Shown: in pieces, positions 15,503 through 25,000 of the stretch
Layout of the letters: each line of letters begins with the position of its first letter
Position numbering within the stretch: the first letter of the stretch is position 1
Source: Kibdelosporangium persicum
GTDB taxonomy: Bacteria > Actinomycetota > Actinomycetes > Mycobacteriales > Pseudonocardiaceae
NCBI RefSeq assembly: GCF_013280595.1
Contig: NZ_JAAATY010000044.1
Location: forward strand, 1-64,000
DNA length: 64,000 bases
Direction of reading: 5' to 3'
Program-made: the position numbers and the translations under genes
The notes under the pieces: model-generated
What the model saw: only the letters and a program-made list of their open reading frames with translations
The model's database searches: none
Told to the model about the DNA's origin: nothing

Positions 15503-16927
15503 ATGGAAACCAGTACGTACGACGTCGTCGTCATCGGCGCGGGTCCGGTGGGGGAGAACGTCGCCGACCGCATAGTGCAGGGCGGTCTGAGCGCCGCCAT
15601 CGTCGAGCGCGAACTGGTCGGCGGTGAGTGCTCGTACTGGGCCTGCATGCCGACCAAGGCATTGCTGCGCAGTGCAGCGGCGCTCCGGACAGCCCGGCAG
15701 TTGCCCGGCGCCCGCGAAGCGGTGACGGGCGGCCTGGACGCGGCGGCCGTGCTGCGCCGCCGCGACGCCTTCGCCTCGAACTGGAAGGACGACGGCCAGG
15801 CGTCCTGGCTGGAATCGGTGGGTGTTCCGCTGTACCGCGGACACGGCCGGATCGTGGCCGCCCGGGTCGTCGAGGTGACCGGCCTGGACGGCACCACGAC
15901 GACGCTGACCGCGCGGCACGCGGTCGTCGTCGCGACCGGGAGTGGCGCGCTGGTCCCCGATATCGAAGGCCTTCGCGAGGCGTCCCCGTGGACCAGCCGG
16001 GAAGCCGTGTCGGCGAGCGAGGTTCCCCGCAGGCTCGCCATCATCGGCGGCGGGGTGGTGGCCTCGGAAATGGCGACCGCGTTCACCGACCTGGGCTCGT
16101 CGGTGACCATGCTGGCCCGTGACGGCGTGCTGCACCTCGCGGAGCCGTTCGTCGGCGAGCGAGTCGTGGAGTCGTTGCGGGACAAGGGTGTCTCGGTGCG
16201 GATCGGGGCCGAGGCCGGATCTGTGAAACGTGACGACGACGGAACGGTGTCCATCACGCTCACCGATGGTGAGCAGATCGACGCCGACGAACTCCTCGTC
16301 GCCATCGGCCGGGTGCCCAACACCCAGGACATCGGCCTGGACAGCGTCGGCCTGAAGCCGGGCGACTGGCTCACGGTCGACGACACGATGCGGGTCGTCG
16401 GGCAGGACGGCGGGTGGCTCTATGCCGCCGGGGACGTCAACCGGCGCGTTCTGCTGACGCACCAAGGGAAGTACCAGGCTCGTGCCGTGGGGGACGTCAT
16501 CGTGGCGCGTGCGAAGGGCGAGGCGGTCGAGGACGGCCGGTGGGGGCGGCACGTGGCGACGGCAGACGAGCGTGCGGTGCCGCAGGTGGTGTTCACCGAT
16601 CCGGAGATCGCGTCGGTGGGGCTGACCGCGGCCGCGGCCGAGGCCGCCGGGATGCGGATCCGGGTGGTCGACTACGACCTGGCGGCCGTGGCGGGCTCCG
16701 CCCTGCACAGCGACGGATACCGGGGACAGGCCCGGATGGTCGTCCACGAGGACCGGAAGGTGATCGCCGGGGTCACGCTCGTCGGCCCAGACGTGGCGGA
16801 ACTGCTGCACGCCGCGACGATCGCCGTCGTCGGAGAGGTGCCGCTCGACCGGCTGTGGCACGCGGTTCCGGCGTTCCCCACCGTCAGCGAGGTGTGGCTC
16901 CGGTTGCTGGAAGCCTATGGCCGCTGA
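15503..16927 (+). CDS. Pyridine nucleotide-disulfide oxidoreductase (lipoamide dehydrogenase/mercuric reductase-like)
   Basis: This is a 474-residue FAD/NAD(P) disulfide reductase. It has the FAD motif GAGPVGENVA (12-21), a redox-active C43-x4-C48 pair in ECSYWACMPTK, a second Rossmann motif GGGVVASE and a C-terminal HAVPAFPTVSE segment matching the catalytic His-Glu dyad region. ATG at 15503 has AAGGGG at 7-bp spacing. It has its own operator-bracketed promoter, so it belongs to the regulon. A thiol or quinone reducing role supporting the oxygenases is possible; the true substrate is unknown. Confidence 0.85.
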   Translation: METSTYDVVVIGAGPVGENVADRIVQGGLSAAIVERELVGGECSYWACMPTKALLRSAAALRTARQLPGAREAVTGGLDAAAVLRRRDAFASNWKDDGQASWLESVGVPLYRGHGRIVAARVVEVTGLDGTTTTLTARHAVVVATGSGALVPDIEGLREASPWTSREAVSASEVPRRLAIIGGGVVASEMATAFTDLGSSVTMLARDGVLHLAEPFVGERVVESLRDKGVSVRIGAEAGSVKRDDDGTVSITLTDGEQIDADELLVAIGRVPNTQDIGLDSVGLKPGDWLTVDDTMRVVGQDGGWLYAAGDVNRRVLLTHQGKYQARAVGDVIVARAKGEAVEDGRWGRHVATADERAVPQVVFTDPEIASVGLTAAAAEAAGMRIRVVDYDLAAVAGSALHSDGYRGQARMVVHEDRKVIAGVTLVGPDVAELLHAATIAVVGEVPLDRLWHAVPAFPTVSEVWLRLLEAYGR

Positions 16928-17038
16928 ACAAACGCATGAGGTCCCGCCGCCACTCTTCTCCCGTCATGCCGTCGGCCGGGGGCCGCCCGTGTGGTACGAC
17001 TTCGGCGTGGGTGGCCCGGCGGAAGGGGCGAGAGGACG

Positions 17039-17629
17039 ATGTCGGATTCGGCGGGCGTCCGGCGCGTGGTGACCCGGGATCAGGTGGTGCGCGGTGGATG
17101 CCGGTTCTTCCTGCGGCACGGCATGGTGGACATGGACGGGCTGGCACTCACTCTCGCCATCAGCCGGGCGACGCTGTACCGCGTGGTGCACAGTCGCGAC
17201 GGTCTGCTGGGGGATGTGCTGTGGCTGCTCGCCGAGCGGACGTTGTCACGGGCGAGGAAGCAGCGCCGCCGGTCGGGGGTCGACGGTGTCCTGGAAGTGA
17301 CCTGGCGGTTCGTGGAGCAGTTGCGGATGGCGGCGGCGTTCCGGACCTTCCTGCGCAGCGAACCGGAAACGGCCGCCAGGGTGCTGTTCAACGCCTCGGC
17401 CGGTGTGCATCCGCGGGCTGTGTCGGCGCAGCGGGAGATCCTGGTGGAGGCCGGTGGCGCGGCCGAGTCGTGGTCGGCGGCCACCCTCGACCAAGTCGCC
17501 TTCCTCTACGTCCGCATCGTCGAGTCGGCGCTCTACGCCGAGTTGTTCGGAGGTGTCGCGATCGAGCCGGAACTGGCCGAAAGGGCCGCCAGGGCAGTGC
17601 TGACGCACGGTGCGACAGCCGTCTCATGA
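17039..17629 (+). CDS. TetR-superfamily regulator, QsdR-like
   Basis: This is a 196-residue regulator whose N-terminus reads TLAISRATLYRVVHSRDGLL, a helix-turn-helix of the QsdR-type TetR group. Its C-terminal half fits the same group (LAERTL... YVRIVESALYAELF). ATG at 17039 follows GAGAGG. It lies 111 bp after the disulfide oxidoreductase with no terminator between and may read through with it. It is a second candidate for binding one of the two operator types of the locus. Confidence 0.75.
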   Translation: MSDSAGVRRVVTRDQVVRGGCRFFLRHGMVDMDGLALTLAISRATLYRVVHSRDGLLGDVLWLLAERTLSRARKQRRRSGVDGVLEVTWRFVEQLRMAAAFRTFLRSEPETAARVLFNASAGVHPRAVSAQREILVEAGGAAESWSAATLDQVAFLYVRIVESALYAELFGGVAIEPELAERAARAVLTHGATAVS

Positions 17630-17709
17630 TTGGCCCGTGACCTGGTGCCGGTGCGGGCGGCCTGGTTACGTTCTGGCTGTCCGCGTCCCTCGTCGTTGCG
17701 GGAGCCGGT

Positions 17710-19065
17710 ATGTCGGAATCGGTGTGGCGTCGTACTTTTCTGCTTCTGGCCGGGACTGTTCTGCTCGTGGTGAGTCCTCTCCCGGCTGCGAGCGCCGAAA
17801 CAGGTCCCCGGGTTGTCGGTCCGCTGCCGGGCACGGTGCCCGGAGACCGGCTGGCTGAGCGGATCGAGGACACGTACCCGTTCTTCTCCACTCCGGTCGA
17901 CCTGGCCGCCCGCGGTTACGTGGAGCAGGAGTTCCACCTCTCCGGTGTCGCGGACGGCTGGTCGGCCGACGGCACGCAGGTGGCGACCGACGTTCCCTAC
18001 ACGACACGGATCGTGGTGCGGCGGCCCGTGCACGCCCGGGACTTCTCGGGTACGACGCTGGTCGAGTGGCAGAACGTCACGGCGGGATACGACCTGGACG
18101 CACTGTGGAACGCCGAGTCGATCACACGGACCGGCGACGCGTGGGTCGGCGTCTCGGCTCAGCGAGTCGGAGTGGACCAGCTCCGGGCGTGGAGCCCGGC
18201 CCGGTACGGCGGACTCGACGTGACCGGCGGCGGCCGCTACACCGCAGACGAGTTGTCCTACGACATCTTCGCTCAGGCCGGTCGTGTCGTCGACGCCACG
18301 GGATCGGCCATGGGTGGGCTGCGGACCAGGACCCTGTTGGCCATCGGCGCATCCCAGTCCGCGGGCCGGATGACGGTGCTCTACGACAAGGTGCTGCCCC
18401 GCACCCAGCCGGTGTTCGACGGCTACGGCTTCGTCGTCGGCCCCGCTCCGACGCGGATCGGCACCGAGCCGGTTTTCCAGGTGCTGTCGGAGACCGACGT
18501 GCGATCCGCGCAGCGACCGGGAGATACCAGGCAGTTCCGCCGCTGGGAGGTCGCGGGTGGGGCGCACTCGGGCTACGAGGGGCAGGTCTACCGGGCCCCG
18601 ATCTCGGTGCGAGACCTCGGCGGTGCGCCGGAGTACAAGTGTGACCAGCCGCCGTTCAGCCGGGTGCCCATGCATCACGTGACCGCGGCGGCGTACGACC
18701 ACCTGCGCCGATGGGTGGAGCACGGCACCCCGCCGCCGACCGCGCGGCCCCTGGAGTTCGAGGCGGACGGCATCACCAAGAAGCGGGACACGTTCGGCCT
18801 GGCCGTCGGCGGCATCCGCCTGTCGCAGGTGTCGGTGCCGATCGCGCTGAACACCGGGGACAACAGCGGCGAGACGTTCTGCCGCCTGTTCGGCACGCAT
18901 GTGCCCTTCGACGAGCAGACCCTGGATCGGCTCTACCCGCGCCGTGGGGGCTATGTGTCCCAGGTCGCGGCTGCTGACGCCGTCAACGTTCACGCGGGTT
19001 ACCTGTTGCCCGCGGACGCCAGGCGCAACTTGCGGGACGCTCTGGCGAGCGGCATTGGAGGATGA
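17710..19065 (+). CDS. Secreted alpha/beta hydrolase-domain protein (Abhydrolase_10 type)
   Basis: This is a 451-residue exported protein with a signal peptide ending near ASAETG (about residue 28). The mature part matches the actinobacterial alpha/beta hydrolase domain group of large secreted esterase-like proteins. A GASQSAGR nucleophile-elbow-like motif lies near residue 215 and an AGGAHSGYEG segment near 280. ATG at 17710 has GGGAG at 5-bp spacing. It overlaps the next lipase gene by 4 bp, so the two exported hydrolases are translated together. Substrate unknown. Confidence 0.78.
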   Translation: MSESVWRRTFLLLAGTVLLVVSPLPAASAETGPRVVGPLPGTVPGDRLAERIEDTYPFFSTPVDLAARGYVEQEFHLSGVADGWSADGTQVATDVPYTTRIVVRRPVHARDFSGTTLVEWQNVTAGYDLDALWNAESITRTGDAWVGVSAQRVGVDQLRAWSPARYGGLDVTGGGRYTADELSYDIFAQAGRVVDATGSAMGGLRTRTLLAIGASQSAGRMTVLYDKVLPRTQPVFDGYGFVVGPAPTRIGTEPVFQVLSETDVRSAQRPGDTRQFRRWEVAGGAHSGYEGQVYRAPISVRDLGGAPEYKCDQPPFSRVPMHHVTAAAYDHLRRWVEHGTPPPTARPLEFEADGITKKRDTFGLAVGGIRLSQVSVPIALNTGDNSGETFCRLFGTHVPFDEQTLDRLYPRRGGYVSQVAAADAVNVHAGYLLPADARRNLRDALASGIGG

Positions 19066-20396
19066 TCATGACCCGGCTTGGACTGCTTGCCGGAGTGCTG
19101 GCGCTTGCCAGCTCGTTGACGCCCGCGCCCGCGCAGGCGCTGACCGGCGAGCTCACTCCGATTGTCTTCGTGCACGGCCAGCAAGGGTCCGCGCAGCAGT
19201 GGCAGTCGAACGCAAAACGCTTCTCCAGCAACGGTTACGCCGACAGGCTGCTGTACGCCTACGAGTACGACACCAGCATTCCCAGCAACGACAAGGCCGT
19301 GGCAGGTCTTGACGGATTCGTCGCGGACGTCCTCGCCCGCACCAACGCGTCCTCAGTGGACATCATCGCCCATTCCCGTGGCACGTCGGTCATGCACGCC
19401 TTCCTCGCGACGCCTGCCAGGGCGAGCCTGGTGCGCAGATACGTCAATGTGGACGGTCGCTCCAGTGCCACGCCGCCCGGCGGTGTCCCGACCCTGGCGC
19501 TCTGGGGCAGCCTGCAGCCCAACGGTTCGATCGGCGGCGCGACCAACGTGTACCTGACGTCCCTGGGGCACACGGAAACCACGACCTCGGCCGAGGGCTT
19601 TGTCCCCATGTTCCGGTTCCTCCGCGGCCGTTCCCCGTTCACCGCCCGGGTGCTGCCCGAACCGCCAGGCCTGGTGCGGATCGCGGGCCGGGCGTCGTAC
19701 TTCCCGCAGAACGAGGGAGCCGAGGGCCTGCTTGAGGTGTGGGAGCTCGACGCCCGCACTGGCGCCCGACGCGGTGACCCTCGGCACAGCGTTCGGACCG
19801 GCCCGGACGGCGCCTTCGGCCCGTTGCACGTCAACGGCCGCAAGCACTACGAGCTGGTGCTCCGCCGGGACGGCCAGCCGACCTACCACTACTACTTCGA
19901 ACCGTTCGAGCGCAGCGACCGCTTCCTGCGCCTTCAGGTCTCCCGGCGTGGCGGGATCGCAGACCATGTCGACAGGTGCGCGGGCCACACGGCCTTCACA
20001 GTCGTGCGCAACCGGGAGTGGTGGGCCGACCGGCCGGATGCGGCCGACAACGATCATCTGCTGTTCAACGGCGTCGATGTGCTGGCGCCCGCTGTCGCGC
20101 CCCGTGGTCGTCAGGTCATCGCCGCGTTCGTGTTCGACGACAACTGCGATCGCGTGTCCGTGCCCGGAGTCGCGTTGTCCCCGTTCAACGGGCTGCCGTT
20201 CCTGACCGGGGTGGACACGTACCTGCCCGCTCAGCCGGACGCGGGCCGGCCGATCCGGGTCACGCAGACCGTTCGCGGAACAGGTGGCCAGTCCCGCACG
20301 ATCGCCGTGCCGAACTGGCCGTCGGACAAGCACTCGGTGACGGTGCAGTTCAAGGACTACGTGGACGGCGCGTACACGGGAGCGAGGTCGATGTAG
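19062..20396 (+). CDS. Secreted lipase-like alpha/beta hydrolase with C-terminal beta domain
   Basis: This is a 444-residue exported hydrolase. A signal peptide (about 1-28) leads into VFVHGQQGSAQQW (oxyanion region), a nucleophile elbow IAHSRGTS and, from about residue 205, a long beta-rich C-terminal region. The layout recalls the Archaeoglobus-type lipases with a C-terminal barrel. ATG at 19062 overlaps the previous stop; a second ATG at 19068 is also possible. Its last 40 bp overlap the 3' end of the convergent SnoaL-like gene. Confidence 0.75.
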   Translation: MIMTRLGLLAGVLALASSLTPAPAQALTGELTPIVFVHGQQGSAQQWQSNAKRFSSNGYADRLLYAYEYDTSIPSNDKAVAGLDGFVADVLARTNASSVDIIAHSRGTSVMHAFLATPARASLVRRYVNVDGRSSATPPGGVPTLALWGSLQPNGSIGGATNVYLTSLGHTETTTSAEGFVPMFRFLRGRSPFTARVLPEPPGLVRIAGRASYFPQNEGAEGLLEVWELDARTGARRGDPRHSVRTGPDGAFGPLHVNGRKHYELVLRRDGQPTYHYYFEPFERSDRFLRLQVSRRGGIADHVDRCAGHTAFTVVRNREWWADRPDAADNDHLLFNGVDVLAPAVAPRGRQVIAAFVFDDNCDRVSVPGVALSPFNGLPFLTGVDTYLPAQPDAGRPIRVTQTVRGTGGQSRTIAVPNWPSDKHSVTVQFKDYVDGAYTGARSM

Positions 20397-20725
20397 ATGC
20401 GGTAGTCGTCGATGAGGTCGTCGGTGTCGAGATGCCAGATCGACACGGCCGGGACGGTGACGCTACGGCCGTCCAGCCGGTCGTAGGTGACCTTCAACTC
20501 CACCACCGTGTCCGGGCCGGTCACCCATTCATTGACCACTTGGTGGCGCAGGCCGCTGATCGTGGTGAAGAACTGGCCGACACCCTCGGCGATGGCGTGG
20601 GCGCCGGCCATCGGTTCGCCGTTGCCGAACACCAACCGCCCGTCGCCTGCGAAGAACTCGGAGAACGCCTTGGCGTCACGGGCGTCCACCGCGGTGAAGA
20701 CGCGAGTTGTCAGGTCGGTGGCCAT
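20357..20725 (-). CDS. SnoaL/NTF2-like small protein
   Basis: This is a 122-residue single-domain protein of the NTF2/SnoaL fold (helical N-terminus FTAVDARDAKAFSEFFAGDG, then beta sheet ending in DDYRIYIDLAPVY). The fold is used for polyketide cyclases, isomerases and many orphans; no catalytic set can be assigned. ATG at 20725 has GGAG 8 bp upstream. It lies downstream of the DUF3291 and HTH genes on the same strand, so the three may form one unit. Confidence 0.75.
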   Translation of the reverse strand: MATDLTTRVFTAVDARDAKAFSEFFAGDGRLVFGNGEPMAGAHAIAEGVGQFFTTISGLRHQVVNEWVTGPDTVVELKVTYDRLDGRSVTVPAVSIWHLDTDDLIDDYRIYIDLAPVYAPST

Positions 20726-20793
20726 CGCTCACACTCCGGTGCGGTCGTCCTTCGCTGTAAGCACACACTGCACCCACGAGCACCCGGACGCAA

Positions 20794-21267
20794 TCACGCG
20801 GTCGGAAGGGGTGTCTCGTCCTGGGGCAGGTAGCTGTCCCGGAAACCGAACGCGCTCGGCGAAGGGCCTTGCCTGCGCAGCGTTTCCAGGCGTTCGACGG
20901 CCTCCTCGACGGTGGGGATGTGTCCGGCGGGGATCCACCACATCACCTGGAACGGTGCCTTCGGCACGTGGAACCACTCCGCACGGCGGCGCAGCATGTC
21001 GAGGTGGCCGCTGCGGTAGACGTAGTCCCACAGGGCGTCGCGGCTCTCCCAGACCGACATGTTCACCAGGACGTCGTCGCCCAGTGACGTCCGGATCGCG
21101 GTGGCGTCGTTGCCGCCGTCGTCCACCAGCCGCCACACGAAGCCGGGCGCGTTGTCGGCGACCTCGTTCAGCGAGTCGAGCATGGCGGTGAAGCCGTGCA
21201 TGCGGACGTCGTCCAGGGGGAATCGGAAGGTGCCCACGTTGAGCTGGGCGAGGTGGTGTCCGGTCAT
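20794..21267 (-). CDS. DUF3291 domain protein (monooxygenase-like fold)
   Basis: This is a 157-residue protein with the DUF3291 pattern: HLAQLNVGTFRFPLDD at the N-terminus, GFVWRL and MSVWESRDALWDYVYRSGH in the middle, and WWIPAGHIPTVEEAVERL near the end. The family has a dimeric alpha-beta barrel fold of unknown activity. ATG at 21267 follows GAGGTGAGGAC. It starts 31 bp after the HTH regulator stop, suggesting joint transcription and regulation by it. Confidence 0.82.
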   Translation of the reverse strand: MTGHHLAQLNVGTFRFPLDDVRMHGFTAMLDSLNEVADNAPGFVWRLVDDGGNDATAIRTSLGDDVLVNMSVWESRDALWDYVYRSGHLDMLRRRAEWFHVPKAPFQVMWWIPAGHIPTVEEAVERLETLRRQGPSPSAFGFRDSYLPQDETPLPTA

Positions 21268-21298
21268 GTCCTCACCTCACCATCGCCACGCTTCTATG

Positions 21299-21952
21299 TC
21301 AACGCTCATTGTTTTTAGAACGTTCGACGACCACGCAGCACAACCCCGGCCGCGGGTCCATGCGGGCCCGTAGCCCTTCAGTGCCCTCGATGAGTCCTTC
21401 CAGCAGCGCCAGGTTCATGCCGCACACCAGCGCCGGATGCCGCTCGGAGAGGACGTGGAAGGGACAGTTGACCAGGCGGAGGACATCCCCCTCCGTGCGC
21501 GGCTCGTAGCCGCGAGCGGCCAGCAGGGCCTTGGCGCCGGCGAGATCCCCGGCCGGCCCGGCGGCGGCGCGAGCGGCCCGTCCCTCCCGCCGGGCGGCGG
21601 CCTGCAACTCGGTGTCCAGCCGGGCGGCCTCCGCCACCTCGGCCAGCAAGTCGGCGGCGGTGCGGTAGTCGCGCGCCGGGACGGAGAACTGGCGCTCGGC
21701 GCGGGCCCGGCGGTAAAGCTTGGCCGGTCGCCCCGCCCCCGGGCCGGACCGGCCGCTGAGCCGCCTGCTCCCGGTCTCCAGCAGCCCGGCGTCCACGAGC
21801 TTGTCGAGGTGGAACGCGGCCAGCGTGCGCTGGATCCCGGCGCCCTCGGCCGCCTCGTTCCGGCTCACCTCGTGGTCCTGCGCGGCCACGTACTCGTACA
21901 GCCGCCGCCGGACGGGGTCCTGCAGAACGGCGATCGCCTCGATGTCCTCCAC
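21299..21952 (-). CDS. Winged-helix (ArsR/MarR-like) transcriptional regulator
   Basis: This is a 217-residue regulator. Residues 1-65 form a winged helix (DPVRRRLYEYVAAQDHEVSR... LAAFHLDKLVDAGLLE). An Arg/Gly-rich wing (SGRSGPGAGRPAKLYRRA) follows, then a C-terminal effector-like domain with two conserved Cys (VNCPFHVLSE and LVCGMNLA), as in the Rrf2/ArsR-like group with possible metal or redox sensing. The start is GTG at 21952. An imperfect inverted repeat lies upstream (TTCTAA near 21959 and TTAGAA near 21983), a possible autoregulatory site. Confidence 0.78.
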   Translation of the reverse strand: MEDIEAIAVLQDPVRRRLYEYVAAQDHEVSRNEAAEGAGIQRTLAAFHLDKLVDAGLLETGSRRLSGRSGPGAGRPAKLYRRARAERQFSVPARDYRTAADLLAEVAEAARLDTELQAAARREGRAARAAAGPAGDLAGAKALLAARGYEPRTEGDVLRLVNCPFHVLSERHPALVCGMNLALLEGLIEGTEGLRARMDPRPGLCCVVVERSKNNER

Positions 21953-22012
21953 CCGGTCATTCTAAGAACAACGGAGATGCTTGTTAGAAGGCGAGCCTGT
22001 CCCGTGCCGTCC

Positions 22013-25000
22013 TCAGGAGACGGTGGGGATTGTCCGCAGCACCTCCTGGATGTCGAGGCTGCTGCCGTGCTTGAGCTCCGCGGCGAGCGTTTCGTCGCCC
22101 AGCGCGGCACGGAGCGTCGCGGTGATCCGGTCCACGTCAGCGCGTTCGGCCGACGGCAGCGGGGAACCGACCGATTGGCGCGCCGCCGCGGCGGCGCCGA
22201 GCAGCCGCGCGGCCAGTGCATGGTCTCCGGTCAGCACGTGCACGCCCGCCAGGCCCTCCAAGGCATGCGCGACAGCTCGTGGATCGCCCGTGGCCCAAGC
22301 GGTTTCGAGTCCTTCGCTGTGCAGCGCCAGTGCCGTGCGCGCGTCACCTCGTTGTTCGGCGTTGAAACCGAGTTCGGTCAGCCCGAAGGCGACGCCCACG
22401 TCGTAGTTGATGCGCCTTTCCCACCGCAGCAACGGCTTGAGCAGCTCCTCCGCGGCTTCGAACCGGCCCTGCCTGCGGGCCAGCAAGGCGAGGCCGCCGC
22501 GAGCCAGGTTGACGCCCACCTCGTAGGAATTCGCCTCGGCGACCCGCAGCGCACGGTCGAGGAACGTCGCGGCCGTCTCATAGTCGCCCGCGAGCAGGGC
22601 ATGGCGCCCCATTCGCGCCAGCTGCTGTGCGATGAACGGCCAGAGCTCCAGCTCCTCGGCCATGCGCAGCGCCTCGCGGTGCACGTGCCCGGACTCCTCC
22701 AGGTTTCCGGCGATCTCAGCCAGGTGGCCGAGGATCTCCGCGGTCTTGATCTGCCCCCATCGGTCGCCCAGGTCGGCGAACAGTTCGGTGGCCGCGGTCG
22801 CGTCCCGCTTGGCCGCGGCGAGGTCACCGCGCATCAGCGCGAGCTCCGACAGCGTGCTCAGCCCCGCGGCGAGGCCCCACTGGTCGCCGGCCGACCGGAA
22901 CACCGGCAGGGCTTCGTCGATCATGCGTTCCGCTTCGGCAGGCGCCCCGCTGCGGCCGGCGAAACCGAACAGCCACCGGGCACGCGCCAGCGCGGCCTGG
23001 TCGTCGTAGAGCTCAAGCACAGCCTGCCCATGCTCCAACGGCATGGTGTCGCTGCCCATCAGGAAACCGATCACGATCTGCCACGCCTGCGCGTCAGCAC
23101 GGACATCGGCGGGCGCACCGGACTCAATGGACAGTGCCGTGGTGATCGCCCGATGCGCCTCTCGGTATTTCCCTCGCAGGAACCAGTACCAGGACAACGC
23201 GTTGACCAGTCGCAGGGCGAGGTCGGCGGCGTTGTCGCGCACCGCTGTCGCGAGTGCGGCACGCAGATTGCCCGCCTCGGCGTCGAGCCGCTCCAGCCAT
23301 AGTCGTTGATCGTGCCCACGCAACCGGCTGTCGGCCTGTTCGGCGAGTTCCAGGTAGTACCGGGCGTGCGCACGCCGGGTCGCGGATTCCTCGCCTGCCT
23401 CCACCAGGCGCTGACGGCTGTAGGCCGCGACGGTTTCCAGCAGCCGGTACCGGACACCTCCCGCGGTTTCGGTCGTGCCGACGAGCGAACGGTCCACCAG
23501 GCGAGCGAGCAGGTCGAGCACATCGTCAGCGGCGACACCCGCGCCCGCGCAGACCGACTCGGCGGAGCCGAGCGTGCACCCCTCCGCGTGCACCGCCAAC
23601 CGCCGCAGCACCGCGCGTTCGTCGCCGGGCAACAGATCCCAGCTCCAGTCCATCATCGCGCGGAGCGTCTGCTGCCGGGCAGGCGCGGTCCGGCGTCCAC
23701 GGGTCAGCACCCGGAAGCGGTCTTCGAGCCGGACCGCGAGGTCGTGCACACCGAGCGCCCGGACCCTGGTGGCGGCCAGTTCCAGCGCCAGCGGAAGCCC
23801 GTCGAGCCTGCGGCAGATCGCGGCGATGACGCGGGCGTTGTCCTGGGTGACCGTGAAGCCCGGCATGACCGCCGCGGCGCGGGAGACGAACAGCCGTACC
23901 GCGGGGGATTCGCCGATCTGTTCGGGATGTGCTGCCTCCCCGGCGTCCGGCAGGGCCAGCGGCGTCACCGGGAAGAGCCGCTCGCCCGCGATGCCCAGCG
24001 GTTCTCGGCTGGTGGCCAGGACGGTCAGGTCGGGAACGGACGTCAGCAGCAGCTCGGTCAGCCCGGCCACCGAGTCGACCAGATGCTCGCAGTTGTCCAG
24101 CACGAGGAGTGTTCGCCTGCTTCGCAACGCCTCCACGAGCCGGTCGGTGGACCCGGCGCAGCCTGCCGAGGTGGCGTCGTCACGGATGCCGAGCGTCGAG
24201 CTGACCAGTTCCGCCAGCGATTCGGGGGTCGCGGCCGCCCGGTCGAAACTCGCCAGCTCGACCATCCACGCGCTGTCCCGGCGCCGGGCGGATTCCAGCG
24301 CGAGCTGGGTCTTGCCCACGCCGCCCGGACCGGTCAGCGTCACCAGCCGCGCCTGGTCGAGCAGCCGGAGCAGCTCGCCGACCGCCTCCGTCCGGCCGAT
24401 CAGGTCGACGACCGGCGCGGCCAGATTCGACCCGTTCCGGTGCGGATCAGCCGGTCGCGGGCCGGCCGGCTGCCCGAGCTCCGGGTCCTGACGGAGGATC
24501 GCCTCGTACAGCCGGGTGATGGCGGGGCTGGGATCGACGCCGAGTTCCTCGGCGAGCCGCTCCCTGAGGCCGCGGTAGAGCTCCAGCGCCTCGGCTTGCC
24601 TGCCGGACCGGTACAACGCCCGCATCAACACGCCGGACAGCCGTTCCCGCAACGGGTTCTGCGCCACCAGCTGGGTCAGCTCGCCGGTCAGCGCACTGTG
24701 CTGGCCGTTGGCGAGTTGTGCCTCCGCGTGGTCCTCAAGGGCCGACAGCCGCAGTTCGGTCAGGTGCGTGATCGCCGGAAGCGCGAAGGGCTCGTCGGCG
24801 TAGTCGGCGAACGCGGGCCCACGCCACAGCTCGAGCGCCTCCGAGGGCCGCTTGTCGGCGACCAGACGAGCGAACCGGCCGGCATCCACCGCTTCCGGTT
24901 CCACCCGCAACAGGTAGCCCGACGGCCCGGAGACCACGAGCTCACGGGCGCCCGGTTGCGCGTCGTCCAGTGCCTTACGCAGTTGCGAGACCTTGACCTG

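Noticed and set aside
21316-21328. TAGAACGTTCGAC, near match to the aromatic-locus operator
   Set aside because: It lies in the coding 3' end of the HTH gene, is a single copy without a partner at 50 bp, and differs at the last two positions.
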